Source: Procambarus clarkii (Eukaryota; Arthropoda; Malacostraca; Decapoda; Cambaridae). From it: DNA of 64,000 nucleotides. The notes below the pieces were generated by a model that saw only the letters and a program-made list of their open reading frames with translations, made no database searches and was not told the origin of the DNA. Positions 26,356-37,422 of this stretch are shown in pieces. The translations under genes were made by a program, and so were the position numbers. The stretch is from contig NC_091209.1 of NCBI RefSeq assembly GCF_040958095.1, forward strand, positions 4,239,232-4,303,231. The letters are read 5' to 3'. Positions within the stretch are counted from its first letter, which is position 1, and every line of letters starts with the position of its first letter.

Positions 26356-26373
26356 CCTGCGGTGCGGCAAGTC
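26341..26373. other. Centre hairpin of the giant palindrome
   Basis: A perfect 15-bp inverted repeat (26341-26355 against 26359-26373, beginning gacttgccgcaccgc) surrounds the spacer cct. It is GC-rich and symmetric symmetry continues outward for about 26 kb. The centre lies in what appears to be the endonuclease region of a LINE, so both LINE copies lose their 5' part at exactly this point. A spacer this short is typical of snap-back or template-switch joins and also of fold-back chimeric reads. Confidence 0.95.
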
Positions 26374-26845
26374 TCCCTACAACACACACCTCTGTTTTAA
26401 TCACCGCTCCTCTATCTACAGCACAACGCAACAAGCACCTTGGTAGCTCCGATCATCCTCAACATAAACGCGTCCACCAACGTCAGTACTGGTGCAGTCA
26501 TCGGAAGGACAAACCCTTCATGCAAACTGCACCTACTATCAACAACAAGAAGATGACTTGTTATTCACAAACAATGATGAACTAATCAGAGACATTACAA
26601 TCTCAGATACTTCATACTCAGACCATAAGCTCATTGAAGTGTGAACTAGCATAAATAACGGTAGTAGGTCTAAGAGACCCAACAAGCGAGAAGGAATATT
26701 CAATCAATTCAATTTCAACAATAAGAGGATCAACTGGGAAAAAATAAATGTAGACCTTGCAACCATTTAATGGGAGACGGTCTTAAGCGACAAAACTCCC
26801 ACACAGGGAATAGCTCAACTGACAGCTGAAGCTTACAAGGTCTGC
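26374..26845 (+). pseudogene. LINE endonuclease C-terminal remnant (right arm)
   Basis: Reads DDLLFTNNDELIRDITIS and SDHKLIEV around 26550-26640, consistent with the last beta-strands of an APE-type endonuclease (SDH motif). It is followed by a linker up to the basic region at 26846. A stop follows SDHKLIEV. Everything 5' of this is lost at the palindrome centre. Confidence 0.7.
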
Positions 26846-27690
26846 TTGAAGCACGTGCCTGTGAGGAGGGGCAGAAAGAGGACCACTCTAGAAAGAGAAC
26901 GCAGACGACTGTACAGGAGAAGGAAAAAAATACCGGAAATGCTTCGGCAGACACAACTATCACAAGCAAGGAAAATAAGCCTAAGCAGGGAGATCGAAGA
27001 AATAGAACAAACGTTGAAGCGATCATATGAGTCTGAGGATATGGAATTGGAACAGAAAGCGATACAAGAGATAAAGAAAAATTCGAAATATTTTTTCACA
27101 TACGCGAAATCAAAATTAAAAACCTCGACCAGTATTGGACCGTTAATTACAAATGAAGGTACGTACACAGTGGACAACAAAGAGATTAGTGAAATTCTAA
27201 GAAGCCAGTATGAGGCTATGTTAGCACACCAATACACAACATGAAAGTTGATGACCCAGACAGCTTCTTTATGAATGACATTCAAGCTGCAGATAATATA
27301 ACGGATATTACCACAAACTCGGAAGACTTTGAAAGAGAAATTGACAATATGCCTATGCACTCAGCTCCTGGGCCTGACTCATGGAATTCAATATTCATAA
27401 AGAAATGTAAAGTACCAGTAGCGAGAGCACTCGGCGTAATATGGAGAAAGAGCCTGGATACAGGGGAGATACCAGCAGTACTTAAATCTGCAGATATAGC
27501 TCCGTTGCACAAGGGAGAGAGTAAAGCCTTGGCAAAAAACTATAGGCCAGTTGCACTAACATCACACATAATAACAGTGTTTGAAAGAGTGATTAGGAAA
27601 CAAATTTCTAGTTTTATTGAAAACAATGAGTTGCTTAACCCAGGACAACATGGATTTAGAGCGGGAAGATCCTGTCTGTCACAGTTATGA
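26846..27690 (+). pseudogene. Jockey/CR1-like LINE linker and RT fingers (right arm)
   Basis: Two open stretches, 26846-27244 and 27241-27690, in different frames. The first is lysine/arginine-rich with a coiled-coil-like run (LSREIEEIEQTLKRSY). The second has APGPDSWNSIFIKK, KNYRPVALTS and GFRAGRSCLSQL, the standard finger motifs. The frame breaks at 27241 and 27687 are the same in the left arm, so they are older than the inverted duplication or were fixed in it. Confidence 0.85.
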
Positions 27691-28874
27691 CAAAATCACA
27701 AGCTCTAGAAGAAAAGCAAAATGCAGATGTTGTATACATAGACTTTGCAAAGGCGTTCGACGAATGTGACTATGGGGTGATAGCTCACAAAAGTAGGTCA
27801 ATGGGAATAACTGGAAAAGTAGGACGCTGGATACTCAATTTCCTGTCGAACAGAACACAAAGAGTAACAGTCAATCAAATAAAATCGAGTCCAAGCGATG
27901 TTAAAAGCTCTGTACCTCAAGGTACAGTCCTTGCACCACTGCTGTTCCTTATTCTCATATCAGATATAGACAAAAATACACGTCACAGCTTCGTGTCATC
28001 CTTTGCAGATGACTCAAAAATCAGCATGAAAATTACCTCTGCTAAAGACATTGAAAAACTACAAGCAGATGTCAACAAAGTTTTCGATTGGGCAGCAGAA
28101 AATAACATGATGTTTAACAGTGATAAATTTCAGGTACTCAGGTACGGCAAAAATGAGGATCTGAAACATAATACAGGGTACAAAACATTATCGAATCTTC
28201 CCATAGTAGAAAAACAGCATGTCAAGGATTTGGGAATAATGATGTCCGACGATCTAACGTTTAGGGAGCATAACCAAGCAAATATTGCGTCAGCCAGAAA
28301 AATGCTCGGATGGATTACGAGAACTTTCAAATCCAGGGATCCCACCACAATGGTTGTACTCTTCAAGTCACTTGTGTTGTCCCGTCTCGAGTGCTGCTCA
28401 GTACTCACTTCCCCCTTCAGAGCAGGAGAGATTGCTGAAATAGAGGGAATACAGAGAACATATACGGCACGCATGGACGAGATAAAACACCTAAATTATT
28501 GGGATCGTCTCAAAGCTCTCCAAATGTACTCTCTAGAAAGAGAGACGAGATACCAAATAATATACACATGGAAAATACTGGAGGGGCAGGTCCCAAATCT
28601 ACACAGTAAAATAACAGCGTACTGGAGTGAACGATATGGAAGAAAATGCAAGATTGAACCAGTGAAGAGCAGAGATGCCATAGGCACAATCAGAGAACAC
28701 TGTATAAACATCAGAGGTCCGCGGTTGTTCAACGTCCTCCCAGCGACTATAAGAAATATTGCCGGAACAACCTTGGACATCTTCAAGAGAAAACTGAATT
28801 GTTTTCTAAGAGAAGTTCTGGATCAGCCGGGCTGTGGTGGGTATGTGGGCCTGCGGGCCGCTCCAAGCATGTGA
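27687..28874 (+). CDS. Jockey/CR1-like LINE reverse transcriptase palm to C-terminus (right arm)
   Basis: 395 open codons. VVYIDFAKAFDECDYG (palm motif A, residues about 15-30), SSVPQGTVLAPLLFLI (about 76-91), SFADDSKISM (catalytic FADD, about 107-112), KDLGIMMSDDL (thumb entry, about 184) and a cysteine-poor C-terminal region ending RLFNVLPATIRN...FKRKLN. The function in an intact element would be target-primed reverse transcription. This is only the 3' two thirds of an ORF2; the start codon is an in-frame Met and not a real start. The left-arm copy is split by one base. Confidence 0.88.
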   Translation: MTKSQALEEKQNADVVYIDFAKAFDECDYGVIAHKSRSMGITGKVGRWILNFLSNRTQRVTVNQIKSSPSDVKSSVPQGTVLAPLLFLILISDIDKNTRHSFVSSFADDSKISMKITSAKDIEKLQADVNKVFDWAAENNMMFNSDKFQVLRYGKNEDLKHNTGYKTLSNLPIVEKQHVKDLGIMMSDDLTFREHNQANIASARKMLGWITRTFKSRDPTTMVVLFKSLVLSRLECCSVLTSPFRAGEIAEIEGIQRTYTARMDEIKHLNYWDRLKALQMYSLERETRYQIIYTWKILEGQVPNLHSKITAYWSERYGRKCKIEPVKSRDAIGTIREHCINIRGPRLFNVLPATIRNIAGTTLDIFKRKLNCFLREVLDQPGCGGYVGLRAAPSM

Positions 28875-29280
28875 CATCCAAATTATCATCATCAAGCTGC
28901 TATATTCATCATTAAAATATAGAGCCTTGTCTCAGCAACAGAAACATCATCTGGCTACTGTCAGATAGGCTCCGGGTCTCAATTTCTGAATAAGTTATTA
29001 ATTGTTTTAGAGCTTAGATTTGGCCAAATTAGCATGCATTATAACATTAATACATCCATATATAAATTGAGAGTCGTTAGGCAGCGAGGCAACGCCTCAT
29101 CATCTAGTAAGGTCTGACATAATCTTTTCAGTGAATGAACCACCTTTATTGCGGGATATTTATATCTTGTGTATATAATTATTTACTTTAACTTTTCATA
29201 CATTTAATTGCCTTATCCATTATTTTAATTTATGAAGTTCGTTTATTTTATTACATGCAGTCCTCATTTTATTATGAGCA
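28875..29280. other. LINE 3' end and intron segment (right arm)
   Basis: Non-coding mirror of 23435-23837. Confidence 0.5.
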
Positions 29281-29545
29281 GTCTCCGTGGCGCAGTGGTA
29301 AAATACTCGCCTGGCGTTTCGCAAGCGCCTTGCCTTGGGTTCGAATCCTGGCCGGGGAGGATTGACCGGGCGCCAATCCTTAACTGTAGCCTCTGTTCAC
29401 CCAGCAGTGAATGGGTACCTGGTTGTTAAACGATTCGGCGGGGTCGTATTCCGGGGAAATTAGGGTTAAGGACCTTGCCCGAAACGCTACGCGTAATAGT
29501 GGCTTTACAAGAATGTAAAAAACTCTTGTACATATAATAATTTTT
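29281..29545 (+). repeat. tRNA-derived SINE (right arm)
   Basis: A-box in gtctccgtggcgcagtggta, B-box ggttcgaatcc, then a non-tRNA body with accgggcgccaatcc and gggttaaggaccttgcc, ending in an AT-rich tail with gtacatataata. It is the better copy of the pair. Related sequences are presumably widespread in the genome. Confidence 0.87.
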
Positions 29546-29929
29546 GCATGCAAATTTACATACAAAACCTTGTATAATTATACCTTGTGTACAACAGCAC
29601 AGCTATTCTAGGACTAGGCTAGAGAGTGTATAGTTCAGATCCTAGATCATGAACCTTACTAGTGCTTGCAGTCATAGAACTGTTTTGTCATATCCATGTA
29701 AAAATCACATGTTAAATGTGTGGGTGTACTTGCAAGTATATTAAGTTCTGCAATTTATGAGCCAGATCAGCCTAAGGACCCTACCTGTTACAGCATATTA
29801 CCAGTATGAAGGTCACAAAGGAGTGGACTTACACTCCACCATAGGAACCTTGCACTCAGCTAAGAGCTTTTGTTTTGCACTTTAACAATAAGAGTAATTA
29901 TTTAGTTCTAAGTTCATGGTTCTAGTAAT
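29546..29929. other. Intron segment (right arm)
   Basis: Mirror of 22801-23169; nothing recognised. Confidence 0.5.
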
Positions 29930-31520
29930 CACATTTTTGTTTCTATGTGATTCTCCTTGTTATATCAATCCTGGTATATTTCCCCACACCAGGAGTCTCG
30001 ATGATAATATATGCTGATGACCCTCTTATACAAGGCATTGCTGGAAACATGATTCAAACTGCTCTTAACATTCTTGGTACAACCTGTCACAAGTTAGGCT
30101 TAGTTATAAGTGCAGGTAAAACTAAATATTGGTATTGAAAACAAAGAAATATAACACTCTAAATGGTTAGGGACTAAACCGTGTTCAGAAGTTTAAGTAT
30201 CTGGGCATATATGTTGGATACACGTGTGAGAGTTAAAATGCTGAAATAACTCATATCAGCACCTTATGTATAGCCCGTCTGCATCTTCTAAAGGCGCTAG
30301 CATTATCTGGTGCAGGTGTTGGGGTACCTATCTTTAGGATGTTATACATAATCACTGTTTGATCCCTGATAGACTATGCAGCACCCGTTTTGTCTTACAC
30401 AGGACAAGGCAGAATTAAAAACCCTGGAGCTGATACAGAACGAGGCTATGAGGATTATTCTTGGATGTCAAAGAAATGCAACGATTGAAATAATGAGAAT
30501 GGAATTAAACTTACTGAGTGTGTATGATATTGATAGTGACATTAATACTAGAGTATCTATTCTCTTCACAAGGAGAGGAGAACATAAGCTCTTTCACAGC
30601 GATCACAATTGCTTGAGTGATGTACACACTTCCAGGAAATAGAGAGAGACATGCTACATGAGGGGATAAGCTAATGACCTCAGGAAATACGATGTACTTG
30701 ACTGCTGCAAACCCTCTCGACAGTGTAATTGGTCTGCTCATTAGAAAGTACATAAAATAGAAGAAGAAATTGTACCCCTCATGGAGAAAAAGATTCAGCA
30801 TGAACCAGGACAATTACGGTATTAGTATGGAAGCATGTTATCTGGATTACTAAGAGGCAATAGTTTACATGTATATTGTGATGGGTCGGTGGTGGAAGAT
30901 GGCAGGGCAGTGTGGTGTCCTAATAAGGGAATATACTGAGTTTGTAACTGTGGGCAGGAAAATTGTACTTCGACTTGGTAATTATATATATCATCCACAC
31001 AAGCTGAACTGCAGGCCATTCTGGCTGGTTTGGAGGAAGTACGTCAAGACGAAAAAGATGTTTTCGTATATGTCGATAGCCGAGGAGCACTTGATTCCTT
31101 AAACAGTCGAAATCCAATATTTATGTCAATAGTTGAGAATTGTAAGAAAAGGATAAATGAGATACAGCTGAAAGGTCACAAAGTGAAATTCATGTGGAGT
31201 CTATCTCTTGTAGCAATAGTGCTCAACGAGGTGGCGGATGACCTGGCCAAACACGCCACATCAAGACCTCAAGTTGACTTTGAATGTGTTTTAACAATGA
31301 GACAAATAAGAATAATAAAAAAAATATTCAGGCACAAGCAGAAATGGTGAGGAGAGGTATAATGTATGAGGGAAGCCAAACCATGCAGCACTACATGTGT
31401 GTGAGTCAAAACACCCATTTCTCTTATGGTAAAAGGAGAAATGCTTGGAGTGATTCAATACACATACGGCTCAGGCTTGTTTACAAATATTACTGAGAAT
31501 ATGGAATAGATGTTAATGAA

Positions 31521-31724
31521 GAGACGACGACGTTTCGGTCCGTCCTGGACCATTCTCAAGTCGATTGTGATGAGGACAGGTAGGGACAGGCATTAAATAG
31601 GCAAGAGAGAGCTGAGGAGGAAAGTCAGGTGTAGGGAAAGTAGTAATGAGAACTGCAGCAGGCCTATTTCTAGTGTGTGTCTGGTCAACATACTTCAGCC
31701 ACGTTATTGTGACTCATCGCCTGC
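31521..31724 (-). mobile_element. 204-bp hammerhead-bearing unit inserted in LINE (right arm)
   Basis: An 11-bp direct duplication atgttaatgaa (31510-31520 and 31725-31735) brackets the unit. The LINE protein reads through when the unit is ignored (YGIDVNE then ENDTKCKLC). The hammerhead-like core lies at 31523-31559 on the minus strand. It is identical in architecture to the left-arm copy. Confidence 0.82.
31523..31559 (-). ncRNA. Hammerhead-like core, family 2 (right arm)
   Basis: Minus strand: TTGAGAA, T, GGTCC-AGGAC-GGACC, GAAA, ACG-TCGT-CGT-C. Same reading as 21161-21197. Confidence 0.5.
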
Positions 31725-32087
31725 ATGTTAATGAAAATGACACGAAGTGTAAACTATGTGGTGTTATCACATACACACTCTCACACCATTATGTTCTTGA
31801 TTGCCCGTTGATTAATGCATAATGTATATAGAAACACCAAAATAAGGACTGTTCCTGAACAAATTGCCTGGATGTATCACAGTGGAAAGATTGATGATAT
31901 TCTGAGGAGATATAAGAATTTTGCACCGAGATTGTACTTTGTTGAATTCTCTGGAAGTCTATTGCCAATGATGTTTATGTATCTAGTCATAAAAGTATTA
32001 GTGTGTACGTCTGGTAACATATTGAATGTGTAAAGGAAGAAGTGTATATGTTTCTTGTTGATCATTTTGGGCACATATATATATTTC

Positions 32088-32255
32088 AACAAATTACTTC
32101 ATCATGCTGGGGCCACGTGAGTATCATTTGTGCATGAATGGTCCCCAAGCTAACATTCATCAGAAAACTCTTTACCATTGAAGGATTCGAACCAGTGGGG
32201 AATATTTAAGCTTGACGCAAAAATGATACTCGCGTGGCCCAGCATGATGAAATGA
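32088..32255. mobile_element. Short terminal-inverted-repeat element (right arm)
   Basis: Mirror of 20463-20630: ttcatcatgctggggccacgtgagtatcat at one end, with its near-complement atgatactcgcgtggcccagcatgatgaa at the other. Confidence 0.7.
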
Positions 32256-32505
32256 TTTCTTTATTAGTTTTATGTCAAAAGGAAAAAAATTAAATCATAT
32301 ATAATATAATGAAAACTTTATCATTCCATATTAATGTGTTTTTAAATGTATAATTTCAGCAAAACACGCTTGCTAGGCAACTTGACCATACAACAAATTC
32401 TCATAGAATCTGAGGTATATTGTGGGCGCAAAGATCATCATGCGCAATAGACCTTAAACCTTAAAAGCCTACAAATAAACTCGTATATTTTATATGGAAA
32501 CATTA

Positions 32506-33346
<841 letters not shown>

Positions 33347-33885
33347 TGTAACGGTTCTATTGGTACGTAAAGTATGGTGACAATAAACACAAACACTAAG
33401 ATAATATATATATATTTGGTCGAATATACAGAAGTTCGCAGGTGATACTTTGGTGTGAGTTGAGCGCACTGAGCGTCGGTACAGTATCTCGCAAGTGTCT
33501 GTTCTAGACCACACTTGAAAGTATAGTTATTATTCGATGATTGATTGATGAAGATTAAGCCACCCAAAAGATGGTACGGGCATGAATAGCCCGTAAGTGG
33601 TGGCCCTTTTGAGCCATTATCAGTATCAAGAGCTGATACTGGAGATCTGTGGAGGTGCGACTGCACCCTGCGTGACGGGAGATGTCTCCCGTCTAGTTAT
33701 TATTCGCCACTCTGCTGCTTATATGCTCGGGCAACACCTCACCATTCTCCAAAGGTTGACAGGAATAGTATGTGAAAGTTGGGAAAGGTTTGAGTTCCAT
33801 AATTAGTACCAAGAAGAGCTTTGCTTCTCTCATTAGACTAATGCGCTTGGAGCGAGTATATTATTGGGATAATCTACTTGCTACA
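33347..33885 (-). repeat. Gypsy 3' LTR (right arm)
   Basis: 539 bp with TG..CA ends in element orientation, same length as the left copy and with the same 158-bp insertion (about 33535-33693) flanked by agttattattcg. Confidence 0.88.
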
Positions 33886-33999
33886 GAACTCCCCCTCCCA
33901 ACTCCTCCTTTTTGAAAGGAAAAACACTTGATCAAGGAACCTAGCTGGTCGGTGAATTGTACGCCCTGCTCGCGTTGTATAACCCTCAAAGTTAACTTC

Positions 34000-35480
34000 C
34001 TCCTCTTCGCTGATGTCATCTAACTGGGGTCGTAGGGTGGGAAGTCGCACAGGATCGTCTCTCGTCGTAGGATTAGATGGTGGTGCAGCTGGTAACTGGG
34101 GTTGTAGGATGGGAGGTCGTACAGGGTCGTCCGTTGTCGTGGGTGGCGGTGCTGTGGTACCTGTGGTCGAAAAGTGAACGGCATAGTCGGCGGATGTGTC
34201 TCTGGAGGGATGTCTGGGGCAGCGTCACAGTGTGCTGGTTTAAGGCGATCGATGGAGATGTTTACCCGCTGTCCTCGGCGTTCAATGGTGAAGAACTTCG
34301 GTGTTAGAGCAACCACTTTAAATGGTCCTTCGTAAGGTGACTGTAGAGGGCGTCGAACAGCGTCGACTCTTACAAACACGTGTTCAGTTGTGTGGAGCTC
34401 ATGAGGCACATACGTAGCATGAGTTGTCGGTTGGCATAGTGGTGTAGGCTGAATGCTTGTCATGGCCGCCCGTAATTTCTGGACAAAAGTGGGGCTGGGG
34501 ATGTGATGAGTGGCGTCGGGGTTAAGAATTCGCCCGGAAGCCGCAGGCTAATCCGTATACTAAGTCTGCTACCGAGAATCCACTGCCCTCCTTCGTGGCC
34601 GAACGAATGCCAAGCAAGACTAATGGAAGGTTGTCTATCCAATCATCAGGGCGTGCTTGAGCTCTTAGGGCAGCTTTTAGTTGTCTATGAAAGCGTTCTA
34701 CCATTCCGTTCGACTCAGGGTGGTATGCTGTGGTTTGATTGTGTGTGGTGCTGAGGAATTCCATAAGTTCCTTCCATAGATATGATTCGAACTGTCGTCC
34801 TTGATCGGTGATGAGGACAGAGGGGCTGCCAAAACGGGCGACCCATCCAGAGAGGAAAGCCTGGACCACTGACTCAGCTGAGATGTTGATCAATGGGATT
34901 GCTTTCGGCCATTTGGAGAATCGATCGATGCAGGTGAGTAGATAAGAATATCCTCTTACCGACGGTAACGGTCCAACGATGTCTACGTGCACCACCTCGA
35001 AACAGTCAGAAGGTAACGGGAACTGTTGAAGTGGGCTCTTTGTGTGTCTATGTGTTTTCGCTCGCTGGCACTAGAGACATGAGCGAGTCCATCGTCGAAC
35101 ATCGGCATTGATTCCTTGCCATACGATATGCTCCGTTAGTACTTTCTAACACGTAGTAGCACGTAGAGTACGTGCTTCCAACGGAAGACGGAAGCACGTA
35201 CTCCTGGGTGTGTTAAGGAGTGAAATACTGAGAACGTTTTCCAGCGAAACTGGGCAGGAATGTAGGGCCTATGTGCTCCCGTCCGTGAGGTGTCACAGAT
35301 TATACTACCACCTTCCATGGGAATCTCGATGAACCGGAGAGCTGTGTCAGATGTTCGTAATCGCTGCAGATCAGGGACTTCCCGTTGTGCTTTGCCGATT
35401 ACACAATAGTCCACCTGAGCTGGGTTTTTCACGACGTGGTTTATGGTGGATCGAGACAGTGCATCGGCTATGATATTGTT
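34000..35480 (-). pseudogene. Gypsy integrase (right arm)
   Basis: HVDIVGPLPSVRG, LITDQGRQF and NGMVERFHR give the D,D-35-E residues (at about 34985, 34805 and 34705). The C-terminal block SPYEGPFKVV is at about 34340. Frame breaks lie near 34530 (arm-specific: a G insertion-type change in ggctaatccgtata against the left arm) and in 35000-35140. In the left arm the integrase reads further, to GFSLRLPGEF. Confidence 0.9.
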
Positions 35481-37155
35481 AGTTTCTTAGACATGGTGGA
35501 TATCCGAGGTAAATTGGGAGATAAATCCCAGGTGGTTGGCTACTCGAGGAGAGTGACCATCACCCTTGGCCGCCAGTGCATACGTGAGGGGTTTGTGGTC
35601 TGTGAGGATGTGGAAATTCCGCCCCTCGAGGAAGTGCCGGAAATGTTGTATGGCTGCGTAGATGGCGAGCAAATCAAAAGTGCTGTATTTCTCTTCAGGG
35701 GGTGACAGGCGCGCTGAAAAGAATGCAATTGGGCGCCATTCTCCTTCAATGAGCTGTTGTAGTACAGCACCAATAGCTGTGTTTGAAGCGTCGGTAGATA
35801 GATTGGTGGGAGCGTCAGACACTGGGTGTGCGAGTAAGGTGAATTCCGTGAGCTTGTGTTTTATGTCGGTGAATGCTGTCTCTGCCTGGGGAGTCCACTC
35901 CAATGGATGATGGGACGTGTGTTTCCGACCACGTAAGAGGTCGTACAAGTGTCGCAAGATGTCCGAACATGTGGGATGAATCGATGATAAAAATTCACCA
36001 CACCAAGAAATTCTTGCAACTTCTTTGGATGGATGGGCGCGGGAATTCCTTGATTGCCTCGATTTTCTTCTCTAGTGGTTGGACCCCTGCTGCTGACACA
36101 CGGTGTCCCAAGAAATCCAGCTCTGGAACATGGAAAATACACTTCTCGGAGTTGAGCTGCAAGCGAAGTTGCGCAGACGGGTGAGAAGGAGTCGGAGGTG
36201 TAGCAGATGTTCTGTTGGTGATGTACTAGCCACCAGCAGATCGTCAATGTAGGCATAGCAAAAAGGAACGTCCTTAACTACTTGGTCGATGAAGCGTTGG
36301 AATGTCTGGGCTGCATTCCGTAGACCAAAAGGCATCTGGACGAATTCAAACAGTCCAAAAGGTGTTGTGATCGCTGTTTCCGGAATGTCTGCCGGTTCCA
36401 CAGGGATCTGGTGAAATGCCCGCACAAGGTCAATTTTCGAAAAAACGGTTGCGTTGCTCTATCCCTGTGAGAAATCCTGGAGGTGTGGTATTGGGTAGCG
36501 ATCCGGCAGAGTACGAACGTTGAGAGCCCTGTAGTCCCAGCAAGGGCGCCATTCCCCTGGGGCTGTTTTCGGGACCATATGGAGAGGTGAAACCCATGGA
36601 CTGTTCGAAGGGCGGATTATTCTTGCCTCCTGTAGTTTGTTGAACTCAGCACGTGCAACCACTAATCGTTCCGGTGCCATGCAGCGTGGTCTAGCGAAGG
36701 TAGGTGCTCCCGTTGTAGTAATATGATGCGTAATCGTATATTGCACTTCAGGTCGAGGGCTGGCGGGTTGGGTCACATCTTTGAATTCATCCAGGAGTGC
36801 TTGAAGTTCCGTAGATGCGACTGGGGTGACGCTGTTAACCTGTGTAGAGGTACTAGGAGAGGCTCGAAGTACTGCACCTGCGGGATGCACAATAAGTCGA
36901 TGGTGTTGCAGGAAATCCCATCCAAGAATGGGTTGTTCCACATCCGCTATGAGGAAAGTCCACGAAAAGCGACCCAGAGAGGCGAAATCGAGAACCAGGG
37001 CGCGGGTCCCATATGTACGGACGGACGTACCATTGGCGGCACGTAAGTCTAAACCAGGAGTATGGGATGGTTTGACCAGTGGGGGAGGCAACACACTAGC
37101 TGCTGCACCTGTGTCAACGAGGAAACGGTGTTTGGTTATGATGTCAGATATGTAG
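35481..37155 (-). pseudogene. Gypsy protease, RT and RNase H (right arm)
   Basis: The protease [10 protein letters not shown] region and the RT start form one open frame of 211 codons (36459-37094), because the codon that is TAA in the left arm (15970) is CAA here. The in-frame TAG after the LQDFSQG block and the TAA after TSDIHHV are shared with the left arm. YIDDLLVAS lies at about 36245. An arm-specific one-base loss at about 36170 breaks the frame after RNF, and another at about 35965 breaks it near PHC. Confidence 0.92.
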
Positions 37156-37179
37156 AGCAGTGTAATGTTTGAAATGGGG

Positions 37180-37422
37180 GGATGTCACTGGCTGTTATCA
37201 GTCTCCGCCGAAGTAGTTTCCCGACCAGGAACAAGGAGCCCTACAGTTGCGGGCTTGGTGTCTGAACCTCTGGTGGTAAGAACAAAGCTCTCCCCGATGC
37301 TCTCGCTGTCGCCTAGAGACTGATACTGGATTCGCATGGTACGTCCTCCCTAGGTGGAAGAAACGCCGGTTCTGGAGGACGTCGAGTTGTTGGGTGTCTG
37401 TAGTCTGCTGTGTATCACTGAG
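37180..37422 (-). pseudogene. Gypsy gag, zinc-knuckle part (right arm)
   Basis: Mirror of 15300-15535; the HQRFRHQARNCRAPCS block is on the minus strand at about 37230-37285. Confidence 0.7.

Larger units (their letters stand above)
29930..32040 (+). pseudogene. I-like LINE, broken (right arm)
   Basis: RT fragment with MIIYADDPLIQGIAG (about 30000), thumb LELIQNEAMRIILGCQR (30425), RNase H with QAELQAILAGL and VYVDSRGALDSL (about 31010-31100), DDLAKHATS (31238), then RLRLVYKYY (31475). After the inserted unit, CKLCGVITYTLSHHYVLDCP follows at about 31750, with a final YRNTKIRTVPEQIAWMYHSG tail. It is broken by frameshifts and 5'-truncated. One codon differs from the left arm in the fragment ending AGKTKYWY (S here, N there). 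Confidence 0.82.

Noticed and set aside
26129-26585. Two overlapping 101-codon ORFs across the palindrome centre
   Set aside because: They are mirror images produced by the palindrome, in a frame different from the LINE endonuclease reading; no independent support.
29281-29360. Functional tRNA gene
   Set aside because: A and B boxes are present but the sequence continues into a SINE body, and the cloverleaf is imperfect. Same judgement for 61370-61455 and the units at 10412-11163.
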